Position numbers and translations under genes: made by a program. Shown here piece by piece: positions 22,093 through 28,211 of a DNA stretch of 29,472 nucleotides. Below the pieces are notes generated by a model. It was given only the letters and a program-made list of their open reading frames with translations. It did not search any database and was not told the origin of the DNA. Origin of the DNA: a virus. The stretch covers positions 1 through 29,472 of the IMG/VR virus record IMGVR_UViG_3300005613_000312; one strand, written 5' to 3'. The number at the start of each line of letters is the position of its first letter. Position 1 is the stretch's first letter.

Positions 22093-22403
22093 TTTGGTTT
22101 AGGCGACAGTATATTAGGATTTATTTTTTTGTCCTTAATAGAATTGATGCTTTCTCTTCGTTTGGTCTTTGAGACTTTATAGTCTTTCTTTTTTAATTTG
22201 TATCGAGCAACATATTTATCTAGGTGTTCTTGACAAACAAAATAACAAACTTTTTCTTGTTCGTCATTTTTATGTATTAAAGTCAAGGGGAAAAATTTAT
22301 GAAATGGTAATACTTCAGGCTCTTCATTTTCTTTTTTTGTTTTCTTTTCTGGAACTTTTCTTTTACTTTGGGGTTTTACTTTAACTGATTTTTTCTTTCG
22401 CAT
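22089..22403 (-). CDS. Lysine-rich hypothetical protein
   Basis: This 104-residue, very basic protein has a disordered Lys-rich N-terminus (KKKSVKVKPQSKRKVPEKKTKK), a short folded-looking centre (FHKFFPLTLIHKNDEQEKVCYFVCQEHLDKYVARYKLK) with a C-x3-C pair, and a basic tail. It may bind nucleic acid, by composition only. It overlaps the 50-residue gene upstream by 23 bases. Confidence 0.5.
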   Translation of the reverse strand: MRKKKSVKVKPQSKRKVPEKKTKKENEEPEVLPFHKFFPLTLIHKNDEQEKVCYFVCQEHLDKYVARYKLKKKDYKVSKTKRRESINSIKDKKINPNILSPKPK

Positions 22404-22533
22404 TTATAACAGATCTGTAATAACGATTATAAGCAACAAAACGATTTATACTAGGTTTTGCCCCCAAAGATTCACAACATCTAATATAAGAGATAAATTC
22501 AAACCATGGTGCTGTTGGGTCGGTATCATTCAT
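22381..22533 (-). CDS. Small hypothetical protein (50 residues)
   Basis: This short frame (MNDTDPTAPWFEFISYIRCC...) has a natural amino-acid pattern and fills the gap between the 201- and 104-residue genes. ESLGAKPSINRFVAYNRYYR suggests a small helical protein. The start is 10 bases after the upstream stop. There is no family match. Confidence 0.5.
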   Translation of the reverse strand: MNDTDPTAPWFEFISYIRCCESLGAKPSINRFVAYNRYYRSVINAKEKIS

Positions 22534-22542
22534 AAATTTTAA

Positions 22543-23148
22543 TTAGCTTTCTTCTTTTAAGTGCGAATAATACAACATATCTTCACGATAACGAGTAATT
22601 ATGGCAGAGGCAAACTCAACAAAATTATCCATATTATCTTGGAGTTGTTCTTCACTATTGTCAAAGTTGTTTGTAATTCGTTCGATCATTTCTTCACTTG
22701 GAAGCTGACACATCAAAAGAGAAAGAACTGCAATGATATATGAACCAATATTATGAGCAGGACTTACATCTCTCATTGCAATAATAGTGTCAAATGTGCT
22801 TGGAATTCCTCGACTTTCATCTCCATCATCATCTGCCCCATAAGAAGCAATGGCACCCATTCCACAAACCCAAATTAATTCAAAACACATAAAATTTTGA
22901 TCATCTGGAGAAATTAAAATTAATTCTTCTTTTGATGGGATTGTTTTATTTCGAAGAGATTCAAAAATTTGTTCGGGGATTCCCTCAAGCTCAAACTCTG
23001 GCGGAATGCACTCAGACAAATCATGACGATTCATCAAACACTCCAAGAAACAATGAGTAAAATCTGTGATCTCCTCTCCTTCTTTTTTGATCTCATTGAT
23101 TCGAGATTGAAGTGATTTTAAATCAAGTGAATTAGATTCGCTACTCAT
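22543..23148 (-). CDS. Hypothetical acidic protein (201 residues)
   Basis: This 201-residue acidic protein contains LISPDDQNFMCFELIWVCGMGAIASYGADDDGDESRG, a cysteine-containing hydrophobic stretch followed by an Asp/Gly-rich loop, then HNIGSYIIAVLSLLMCQLPSEE and a helical end. I do not recognise the family. The ATG overlaps the stop of the 90-residue membrane protein (ATGA). It is one of the larger proteins of unknown function in the train. Confidence 0.6.
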   Translation of the reverse strand: MSSESNSLDLKSLQSRINEIKKEGEEITDFTHCFLECLMNRHDLSECIPPEFELEGIPEQIFESLRNKTIPSKEELILISPDDQNFMCFELIWVCGMGAIASYGADDDGDESRGIPSTFDTIIAMRDVSPAHNIGSYIIAVLSLLMCQLPSEEMIERITNNFDNSEEQLQDNMDNFVEFASAIITRYREDMLYYSHLKEES

Positions 23149-23417
23149 TGCTTTTTTGTTTCAGACTCCATAGTAGCATGAGACTGATGAGCCGTCAACT
23201 CTTTATAAAGTTCTTGTGCCAATTTATCATATTTGTATTTCATGGCCAGATTTGTGATTGGATTTTTTGGATGAAAAACAATCATCCAATAAAATCTTTC
23301 AAGTTTGATTTGCAATAATCTCAATGATAAAACAATTGCATCAGATACATTTTTGTCTACTGATATAACATAGATCAAAATGGCAAAAACAAACAGCGCA
23401 GAATAATAGAAGTTCAT
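23145..23417 (-). CDS. Small membrane protein (90 residues)
   Basis: This protein has an N-terminal transmembrane helix (about 3-20, FYYSALFVFAILIYVISV), then an amphipathic helix and the segment YWMIVFHPKNPITNLAMKYKYDKLAQELYKEL, which I associate with cyanophage membrane proteins of unknown function. It has a charged C-terminal tail. The ATG overlaps the TGA of the upstream 62-residue gene. Confidence 0.65.
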   Translation of the reverse strand: MNFYYSALFVFAILIYVISVDKNVSDAIVLSLRLLQIKLERFYWMIVFHPKNPITNLAMKYKYDKLAQELYKELTAHQSHATMESETKKQ

Positions 23418-23602
23418 AGGTTAGATTCTCCTTTGATTGTATGCCTCAGATTTTCAAGATATTCAAGCGTAAAGTTTTGCCATATAGTAAGCTCAGAATC
23501 ACATTCAAGTTTCTTTGCTTTTGTTCGGATGTGACTGTGTGGGGTTCTAAAATCCTCAATAAGAAGATCAATGGCTTCAAGTTGTTTATTTTTGTGTGTC
23601 AT
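23414..23602 (-). CDS. Small hypothetical protein (62 residues)
   Basis: This helical protein (KQLEAIDLLIEDFRTPHSHIRTKAKKLECDSELTIWQNFTLEYLENLRHT) has no recognised family. It overlaps the 57-residue gene upstream by 17 bases and the membrane protein gene downstream by 4. Confidence 0.5.
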   Translation of the reverse strand: MTHKNKQLEAIDLLIEDFRTPHSHIRTKAKKLECDSELTIWQNFTLEYLENLRHTIKGESNL

Positions 23603-23759
23603 TTTGGATTATAATAGGACAGCTTGGGATTACTTTTTTTATTTCCTGAATGAATTCCGTCTTTTGTTTTGGAGTTAATTCAACTACATTTTGCAAACGA
23701 TTGAATATTGCAAACGCTTGAAAACAGCTTATGATTGTAACAGAAAAAATTTCTACCAT
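23586..23759 (-). CDS. Small hypothetical protein with hydrophobic N-terminus (57 residues)
   Basis: The protein (MVEIFSVTIISCFQAFAIFNRLQ...) has a hydrophobic first 19 residues that may be a signal or membrane anchor, followed by a charged helix and VIPSCPIIIQ. It was found by translating the gap between the HNH gene and the 62-residue gene. It starts 9 bases after the HNH stop and overlaps the next gene by 17 bases. No family is recognised. Confidence 0.45.
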   Translation of the reverse strand: MVEIFSVTIISCFQAFAIFNRLQNVVELTPKQKTEFIQEIKKVIPSCPIIIQNDTQK

Positions 23760-23767
23760 ATAATATT

Positions 23768-24136
23768 TTATAATATTTGCTTTCTAGGTCTATAGACTCT
23801 TAGTTTTTGTTGAACTAATTGTGTTCTCCACTCTTCAATTTTATTTATTTTTTCTTCACTATAAAATTCTTGTTTTGGATACCACTCATATAAATCTATA
23901 TGTGCTTTAGATCTATTACATGATTCGCAAGCACATACAACATTAGTAATATGATCTGTTCCGCCTTTAGCTTGTGGGATAATATGATCTATAGTTAGAT
24001 TTTCTTCGCTTTCACAATATGCACACTTATATTCCCATTGATCTTTAATTGACTTCCTCCATAATCTCTTGGCCTCTTGCGGTGATGAGGTTTCTAAATT
24101 ATAAAGATAGTCATCCGAAGATTGATAAATTTGCAT
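23768..24136 (-). CDS. HNH endonuclease
   Basis: This 122-residue nuclease has a clear zinc-stabilised HNH domain: CAYC at 38-41, LTIDHIIPQAKGG at 47-59 with the catalytic DH at 50-51, Asn65, and CESC at 70-73 followed by NRSK. Similar stand-alone HNH proteins, often starting with the same QIYQSSDDYLYNLETSSPQEA-type sequence, occur in many cyanophages. It may be a free-standing homing enzyme. I see no intron or intein around it, and flanking genes look intact. Confidence 0.9.
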   Translation of the reverse strand: MQIYQSSDDYLYNLETSSPQEAKRLWRKSIKDQWEYKCAYCESEENLTIDHIIPQAKGGTDHITNVVCACESCNRSKAHIDLYEWYPKQEFYSEEKINKIEEWRTQLVQQKLRVYRPRKQIL

Positions 24137-24156
24137 TCGTTATGTGCGAACCTGAA

Positions 24157-24246
24157 TTATTTAGATTTGGGTTTTCCAACATTAAATCCTAAATATATCA
24201 AATATATCGCAAAAGCAAAATTAATCCAGTCAATACTTTTTTCCAT
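24157..24246 (-). CDS. Possible single-helix membrane peptide (29 residues)
   Basis: The frame MEKSIDWINFAFAIYLIYLGF ends in a short basic tail. The hydrophobic helix flanked by charged ends resembles the mini membrane proteins common in cyanophages. It sits alone in the gap between the phosphoesterase and HNH genes. Support is composition only. Confidence 0.4.
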   Translation of the reverse strand: MEKSIDWINFAFAIYLIYLGFNVGKPKSK

Positions 24247-24281
24247 AAGTTTTTTATGTAGTTGATTTATTGTGACATATT

Positions 24282-24332
24282 TTAGGTTTTATGTAAAGAT
24301 CTAGCCATGTAATTCTTTATGTGGCGTTTCAT
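24282..24332 (-). CDS. Possible 16-residue peptide after the phosphoesterase
   Basis: The ATG overlaps the TGA of the upstream phosphoesterase gene (ATGA), giving MKRHIKNYMARSLHKT, a very basic peptide. There is no other support. Confidence 0.2.
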   Translation of the reverse strand: MKRHIKNYMARSLHKT

Positions 24333-25042
24333 TTATATTTTTCAAGTGAGTATATTCCATTTTTTTCTACGATTGCTGTACAAGAATCGCACCAATCACC
24401 ACAACACATATACAATAATTTATTAAAGTACCTTATGTTTCCATGGTGTATATGACCACAAATTACACCAGAATATTCCTCACTTCTCTTAGCGCAGAAT
24501 GAAGCAATATCAGTTTCATATCGATTGATATAGTTTTTACCTCTTACAGTGTTTTTAAGAGCATAAACCAAAGAAAATCTAAAAAACTTCTCCAGAAATA
24601 AACTCAATGGAGTAATAATCTCGTATCCTTTATTAAATATTAGTTGCTTCCAAGATCCAGAAGAATACTCAGAATACTTATCTCCATGAATACAAAGTAA
24701 TTTATTTCCCTTTGAATCTTCATGAATATATTCATCAACTATTTTGAAGTTCTTATGTTTAAAATCACAGTATCGACGAATTTGAGCTTCATGATTCCCA
24801 AGAATATAAACGACTTCTGTGCCTTTTTTTATTAAATTTATAATCTGGTGAACACACTCAGTATGTTCTTTTGTCCAACGAGTATTGTACTTTTCCATAC
24901 AGGAAATGTCAATAATATCACCCACTAAAACTAACTTGTTAGTTTTTAGATTTTTGATAAAATTATAAAATATTTTTACATCGCATCTTGGCGTTCCTAG
25001 ATGAACATCAGATAGAAAAACGGTATCGTAGACCATGATCAA
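24329..25042 (-). CDS. LpxH-like calcineurin-family metallophosphoesterase
   Basis: This 237-residue protein has all five metal-binding blocks: SDVHLG at 11-16, GDIID at 41-45, GNHE at 82-85, HGD at 119-121 and GHIHH at 196-200, with the GDWCDSCT block near 215 that is typical of the UDP-2,3-diacylglucosamine hydrolase (LpxH/COG2908) group. Residues 130-175 form the inserted helical cap. In bacteria this group makes lipid X precursors of lipid A, but related members cut other pyrophosphates or phosphodiesters. An action on host envelope lipids or nucleotides is inference. A late-type octamer lies at 25060-25067 upstream, so expression may be late. Confidence 0.88.
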   Translation of the reverse strand: MIMVYDTVFLSDVHLGTPRCDVKIFYNFIKNLKTNKLVLVGDIIDISCMEKYNTRWTKEHTECVHQIINLIKKGTEVVYILGNHEAQIRRYCDFKHKNFKIVDEYIHEDSKGNKLLCIHGDKYSEYSSGSWKQLIFNKGYEIITPLSLFLEKFFRFSLVYALKNTVRGKNYINRYETDIASFCAKRSEEYSGVICGHIHHGNIRYFNKLLYMCCGDWCDSCTAIVEKNGIYSLEKYK

Positions 25043-25059
25043 AATCTTGATGGAATACT

Positions 25060-25067
25060 TATTTATT
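25060..25067 (-). promoter_or_regulatory. Late-promoter-like octamer AATAAATA before the phosphoesterase
   Basis: The minus-strand octamer matches 7 of 8 consensus bases, 18 bases before the ATG of the metallophosphoesterase, overlapping the stop of the 68-residue gene. Confidence 0.4.
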
Positions 25068-25269
25068 TAAATCCTCCACTCGTTTTTTTCTTTTTATCAA
25101 GCACTTCAATATGAGATAGGAATTGTGATGGTGCTTGTAACCAATATGATTGAACTTGTTCCCAGTCATCAAAAATCAATTCATTTTGATTGACACCAAC
25201 AAGTTTATAACGATGCCTATCATAAGGTTTATCTGATGTTTGTTTGAAGAATTCGGGAAGTCCAGTCAT
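25063..25269 (-). CDS. Conserved small cyanophage protein (68 residues)
   Basis: This is a 68-residue protein with RYKLVGVNQNELIFDDWEQVQSYWLQAP then FLSHIEVLDKKKK and a GGFK end. The W/FDDW...SHVEVxDKK arrangement is one I remember from short cyanophage hypotheticals. The function is unknown. Its start overlaps the stop of the tiny membrane-peptide frame upstream (ATGA), indicating coupling. Confidence 0.65.
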   Translation of the reverse strand: MTGLPEFFKQTSDKPYDRHRYKLVGVNQNELIFDDWEQVQSYWLQAPSQFLSHIEVLDKKKKTSGGFK

Positions 25270-25367
25270 AATAGTATCACAAGAAGTAGTGGGAACACAA
25301 TAGAACTTATACCTATAAAAAACCCAGCCACTTCTGCGACGGGATTAATACTGCCACCTTCAGTCAT
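25266..25367 (-). CDS. Small single-helix membrane peptide (33 residues)
   Basis: The frame MTEGGSINPVAEVAGFFIGI continues as a hydrophobic helix to the end (IVFPLLLVILL). Its TGA overlaps the ATG of the 68-residue gene and its ATG overlaps the TGA of the 35-residue frame upstream, giving three coupled genes in a row. This coupling supports it as real. Confidence 0.5.
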   Translation of the reverse strand: MTEGGSINPVAEVAGFFIGISSIVFPLLLVILL

Positions 25368-25471
25368 TTAGTTTTTTGTGATTTTTGATATTTATGCGGT
25401 TTTCTATAAAGTCCAGGCCAAGTATCGCGGATAATATCTGCAAGTTTATATGGAGTCGTTGAGGAAATCAT
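25364..25471 (-). CDS. Small protein (35 residues)
   Basis: The frame (MISSTTPYKLADIIRDTWPG then basic LYRKPHKYQKSQKTK) is coupled by ATGA overlap to the next membrane peptide. The DIIRDTWPGLYR segment looks naturally coded. No family is recognised. Confidence 0.45.
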   Translation of the reverse strand: MISSTTPYKLADIIRDTWPGLYRKPHKYQKSQKTK

Positions 25472-25510
25472 AAGGTATTTTTAGTCTTATAGTATGAGTC
25501 TTGTGCCAGT

Positions 25511-25588
25511 TTACCAATCGCCTTGTGCGACTGATGCAAGGAATAGAATAATTCCGAATGCTAGGAAGAATGTGAGAGTTGGGAGCAT
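25511..25588 (-). CDS. Small membrane peptide (25 residues)
   Basis: MLPTLTFFLAFGIILFLASV followed by AQGDW is one hydrophobic helix with a polar end. It starts one base after the stop of the HNH/HTH gene. It is similar in size to small photosystem or cytochrome subunits but no match can be claimed. The ~40 bases downstream hold only a weak promoter-like TTGGTA-N17-TACTAT. Confidence 0.4.
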   Translation of the reverse strand: MLPTLTFFLAFGIILFLASVAQGDW

Positions 25589-25589
25589 T

Positions 25590-26210
25590 TTATTGGTGCT
25601 TTTTCTTTCTTGACCAAGTTTTATTTTTACAGATTTCTTTCATTTTATTACTTTTTTTATTCTGTGTTTCTTCTGTGAAAACTTGTTCTGCTCTCTTTTT
25701 TCTTATTTTTTCTTTAGATTTTTCAGTATGCTGTTTACCAGCACATCCTTTTTTAGGACCAGATTTAAGATGCAATTTATATCCAAATCTAGAACACTCT
25801 TTAACTGCTCTCTTTATTTGGTGTTCTTTAAGTCCAAGTAAATCGGCAACTTCTTTTCTTGACAAACCAGATTGTCTATACTTTAAGATTGCAAGTTCTT
25901 GTTGTGTTGGTTCTGTTTTTTTAGAAGTTCCACCACCAGTGCTCACGCCCTTTTTATTTTCAGTTCCATTTTTCTTTCTCGCCTCATACCCCTTTCTTGC
26001 CCATAATATGCTTTCCTTTTCGTGAACTTGTGCATGTAGTTCTGGAGAATAGACATAAAGATGCTCTGGAATATTTCTCCCCCCTTTACATCTTGGCGGA
26101 TTATGGTGAACATCCATACATTTCATTTGCTCATTAGTAAGTCCCCAATGTTTTTGGGCAACTTTTCGGTAATTGGAATTATTTGGAGATAAAACAATTG
26201 CGGAGCACAT
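25590..26210 (-). CDS. HNH homing-type endonuclease with helix-turn-helix
   Basis: The chosen start at 26210 gives 206 residues. The open frame extends to 26285, but that part lies within a terminator hairpin and T tract, so an earlier start is unlikely. The N-terminal HNH core has VHHNPPRCKGGRNIPEHLY (His35/His36, Asn46) and HAQVH. A helix-turn-helix resembling NUMOD/resolvase-type domains follows at about 113-138 (SGLSRKEVADLLGLKEHQIKRAV). The C-terminus is lysine-rich with repeated KSK/KKR stretches, fitting DNA binding. This layout is typical of free-standing phage homing endonucleases. The exact TATAAATA at 26222 is only 12 bases before the chosen ATG, leaving almost no leader, so the true start may be further in. 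Confidence 0.75.
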   Translation of the reverse strand: MCSAIVLSPNNSNYRKVAQKHWGLTNEQMKCMDVHHNPPRCKGGRNIPEHLYVYSPELHAQVHEKESILWARKGYEARKKNGTENKKGVSTGGGTSKKTEPTQQELAILKYRQSGLSRKEVADLLGLKEHQIKRAVKECSRFGYKLHLKSGPKKGCAGKQHTEKSKEKIRKKRAEQVFTEETQNKKSNKMKEICKNKTWSRKKKHQ

Positions 26211-26221
26211 ACAAAAAGTTA

Positions 26222-26229
26222 TATTTATA
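26222..26229 (-). promoter_or_regulatory. Exact late promoter TATAAATA before the HNH/HTH gene
   Basis: An exact T4 late octamer on the minus strand lies directly after the T tract of the terminator at 26254-26282. It provides a fresh late start for the HNH gene after termination. Confidence 0.55.
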
Positions 26230-26253
26230 TTATTTAGGTCGGTTTGGAACATT

Positions 26254-26282
26254 AAAAAAAAAGAGACCTTCACAGGTCTCTT
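26254..26282 (-). terminator. Strong rho-independent terminator
   Basis: On the minus strand AAGAGACC pairs perfectly with GGTCTCTT over a 6-base loop and runs into a T tract (nine T in a row counting the stem end). It ends transcripts from the structural gene region and from the promoter at 26465. Confidence 0.92.
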
Positions 26283-26458
26283 CATTATAGCATTAGTTGA
26301 GTTTTATATCAACCAATAGATGGAGAAGTCAAAGCAATTTCTGTAGTAGATACAGTCGCCCCAGTATGGGCATAAGAGACGCATTTATACTCCCATAGGT
26401 CTCGGTTAGCGGGAGTTACAACAGATTAAGAAATGTTTCGATTCCCTGACCTGTTGAT
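26254..26458 (-). ncRNA. Candidate early small RNA or attenuated leader (~205 nt)
   Basis: An early-type promoter at 26465-26493 and an intrinsic terminator at 26254-26282 bracket about 205 bases with no convincing gene. The predicted RNA holds a GAGAC/GTCTC pairing and the terminator hairpin. It also holds a short frame (MRLLCPYWGDCIYY..., 26 residues) and the remnant of a structural-protein C-terminus. Whether it acts as an RNA, encodes a peptide or is only a decayed gene cannot be told from sequence alone. Confidence 0.4.
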
Positions 26459-26466
26459 GTATTTAT
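26309..26466 (-). pseudogene. Frameshifted remnant of a structural-protein C-terminus
   Basis: Frame one reads MINTSTGQGIETFLNLL then stops at 26416. An overlapping frame, open from 26425 to its stop at 26309, reads SVVTPANRDLWEYKCVSYAH and continues TGATVSTTEIALTSPSIG. Joined by a frameshift these look like the end of a phage fibre or virion protein. The remnant follows the intact 434-residue structural gene and overlaps the early promoter and candidate RNA. The resemblance is by composition and memory only. Confidence 0.4.
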
Positions 26467-26493
26467 CATAACACAAGGAACCCACCTCGTCAA
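26465..26493 (-). promoter_or_regulatory. Early promoter TTGACG-N17-TATGAT
   Basis: On the minus strand -35 TTGACG (26493-26488) and -10 TATGAT (26470-26465) are 17 bases apart, with TGT before the -10. It lies 10 bases after the stop of the 434-residue gene. A GATAAATA late-like octamer at 26460-26467 overlaps the -10. Confidence 0.75.
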
Positions 26494-26502
26494 GCCCCCC
26501 TA

Positions 26503-27807
26503 TCAGGTCAAATCATAAAAACCAATAGCGCCAGTAATACCTGCAGAACCAGAAAGAGTTCTTGCAGCAACTGTGTATATATCACTTACTCCTGCCTGAG
26601 TGACTCCCAACTGTAAATCCCAGTTATAATCTTCTTCTGCTGAAACTATTCCTCTTGATTGATTTGATCCATAAACATATTCCAAATCAACAATTTGTCC
26701 AACCGTCATTGCAGATGCCGTAATGTCATATTCTACATTTTCACTTTCTACATTTGGAATATCTGTAAATGCAGCACCAGTTAGAGTTCCATTTTTAATA
26801 AGTGCAACTTCATAAGCAGCATTATTATCAAGAGGAAATGCTAAAACTTGCTTTGGAATTACAACTGCAAAGTTTCTTCCTTGTTTTAATCTTATTGATA
26901 CAAGAGGTTCAAAGGATGTCCCTACTGTTGTGCCTGCTGTTCTTCTAGCAATATTTTCTGCTTTCTTTCTTTCATAACCACCATTAGACATAACACTCGC
27001 ACAAATTTGTTTCATTATTGAAGATGAAGTTGTAATTCCAGTATTTTCAATTTCATAACGAATTGGAAGTGTTGCTGTTCTCATATAAACACTATCAATT
27101 AGATTTGCGTGATTGAATTGGTGTGCCGTGATAAATCTTCCGTCAATTGCAAATCCAACTCTTACAGAACCAACACCTAACCACTCATATTCGGAGAAAA
27201 GAATTTGTGCTTTGGTTAAATCTAATTTAACACCACTTGGATTACTTGTACTAAATCCAGTTCCATCTAAAGTGTCAATATTCCATTCAGATTGTGGAAC
27301 AGTGATTGTTGTTAGTGTTCCAGATACTGATGTCCTTTTGATAATATTAATTTGAGAATCAACTTGTTCTAAGAATACTCCGTTTTCTGATGAACCATAT
27401 CCAACTCTTTGAGTTAGATTTTCTTTTGGTTCATTAAAAACAAAAGTTTGCAATACTTGAAGAGATTTTCCTGGTTGATAAGAAAATGCTCTCATACTTT
27501 GACGAACTAATCTACATCCAGCAGTTGTTCCAATGCCTAAAGTTGCAGAACTTTGTGCTGTTATGAATCCAACAGTAGCACCAGTACCCACTAAAACATC
27601 ATCAAAATCACCATCTTGAGCATATATGTGCGATGAGTCAAATAATGTTACTGGATTTGATACTTTTAATCTGCCAAATAAATCTCCACTAAATCCCTGA
27701 CCCAAATCATCATAAATGTTTCCGTACCTATCGGCACGCATATAAACTTCAAAAAGACTTCTTTCTTGATTGAGATAGTCTTGATTATTCTTATTCCAAA
27801 TAGCCAT
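26503..27807 (-). CDS. Virion structural protein (434 residues)
   Basis: This beta-rich, low-cysteine protein is of a type common in T4-like cyanophages and marine myoviruses. The start MAIWNKNNQDYLNQERSLFE and RLKVSNPVTLFDSSHIY, the central LFSEYEWLGVGSVRVGFAIDG and HQFNHAN segments and TLPIRYEIENTG are landmarks I associate with annotated virion structural proteins, possibly tail fibre or sheath-associated. The end TVAARTLSGSAGITGAIGFYDLT looks complete. It is downstream of the 111-residue gene in a late unit from 28169. The exact position in the virion is unknown. Confidence 0.75.
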   Translation of the reverse strand: MAIWNKNNQDYLNQERSLFEVYMRADRYGNIYDDLGQGFSGDLFGRLKVSNPVTLFDSSHIYAQDGDFDDVLVGTGATVGFITAQSSATLGIGTTAGCRLVRQSMRAFSYQPGKSLQVLQTFVFNEPKENLTQRVGYGSSENGVFLEQVDSQINIIKRTSVSGTLTTITVPQSEWNIDTLDGTGFSTSNPSGVKLDLTKAQILFSEYEWLGVGSVRVGFAIDGRFITAHQFNHANLIDSVYMRTATLPIRYEIENTGITTSSSIMKQICASVMSNGGYERKKAENIARRTAGTTVGTSFEPLVSIRLKQGRNFAVVIPKQVLAFPLDNNAAYEVALIKNGTLTGAAFTDIPNVESENVEYDITASAMTVGQIVDLEYVYGSNQSRGIVSAEEDYNWDLQLGVTQAGVSDIYTVAARTLSGSAGITGAIGFYDLT

Positions 27808-27810
27808 AAA

Positions 27811-28146
27811 TTAGTCAATCCATTCTAGTTTTGATGGGTGATATCTTTTTACTTCTGTTACTTTATGAGAATTTTTTGTTGGTGTTGCCGGATATACATT
27901 ATGAACAATTGCACCAGGATATTCATTCTGGATTTGTTCAGTTAACTTATCTCTTGTTGGTAATCCCGAAGAATCAGAATTCATTTCTATTCTATAAAGA
28001 TTACCTTCCCACATAAAATCCGCATAAAACTGCTCACCCACAGAAGCAGGAGGTGGCTGATCGGATCCATTCACAATTAAAGTGCCGATAGAAGCACTAC
28101 CAGAAATATTAACATTTTCAGAAAGAAACTGCTTATAAGTTTTCAT
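27811..28146 (-). CDS. Conserved cyanophage late protein (111 residues)
   Basis: The N-terminus MKTYKQFLSE is a common short leader of cyanophage proteins and the end YHPSKLEWID is also one I recall as conserved. In between lies an alpha/beta domain with QFYADFMWEGNLYRIEMNSD and AIVHNVYPA. The function is unknown; it is probably structural or assembly-related, given that it heads a late unit with the 434-residue virion protein one codon away. Divergent late-type octamers lie just upstream. Confidence 0.65.
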   Translation of the reverse strand: MKTYKQFLSENVNISGSASIGTLIVNGSDQPPPASVGEQFYADFMWEGNLYRIEMNSDSSGLPTRDKLTEQIQNEYPGAIVHNVYPATPTKNSHKVTEVKRYHPSKLEWID

Positions 28147-28168
28147 ATTTATTGAGATTCTTATGTTC

Positions 28169-28176
28169 TATTTATT
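28169..28176 (-). promoter_or_regulatory. Late-promoter-like octamer AATAAATA (leftward)
   Basis: The minus-strand octamer, 7 of 8 bases, lies 23 bases before the ATG of the 111-residue gene. It is separated by 4 bases from the opposing octamer at 28181. Confidence 0.5.
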
Positions 28177-28180
28177 CGAA

Positions 28181-28188
28181 GTTAAATA
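28181..28188 (+). promoter_or_regulatory. Late-promoter-like octamer GTTAAATA (rightward)
   Basis: This plus-strand octamer with the TAAATA core lies 24 bases before the ATG of the 36-residue membrane protein, back to back with the leftward one. Confidence 0.4.
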
Positions 28189-28211
28189 CTAATAACTACA
28201 AAAACATTAAT

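Noticed and set aside
23768-24136. HNH gene as a marker of a group I intron
   Set aside because: No split gene or intron core was seen around it; the neighbours are complete small genes.
24884-24912. TTGACA-N17-TACAAT on the minus strand inside the phosphoesterase gene
   Set aside because: It is a good match, but it lies mid-gene in codons that encode conserved residues after GDIID, with no gene start suitably placed downstream. In AT-rich DNA one such site by chance is not surprising.
25489-25517. TTGGTA-N17-TACTAT upstream of the 35-residue gene
   Set aside because: Only 4 of 6 bases match in each box and there is no extended -10, so it is too weak beside the five better promoters.
25579-26025. 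Plus-strand frame of 148 residues opposite the HNH/HTH gene
   Set aside because: It is a shadow of a Lys-rich gene, giving a Phe/Leu/Ser-rich false protein. The opposite strand has clear HNH and HTH motifs.
26420-26450. TTCGATTCC on the plus strand, resembling a tRNA T-loop
   Set aside because: The bases on either side do not form a 5-bp T stem, and no acceptor or anticodon arm can be built around it.
26440-26520. TGACCTG...CAGGTCA inverted repeat spanning the promoter at 26465
   Set aside because: The arms are 7 bp with a loop of over 50 bases, one arm lies in the end of the structural gene, and nothing else supports it.
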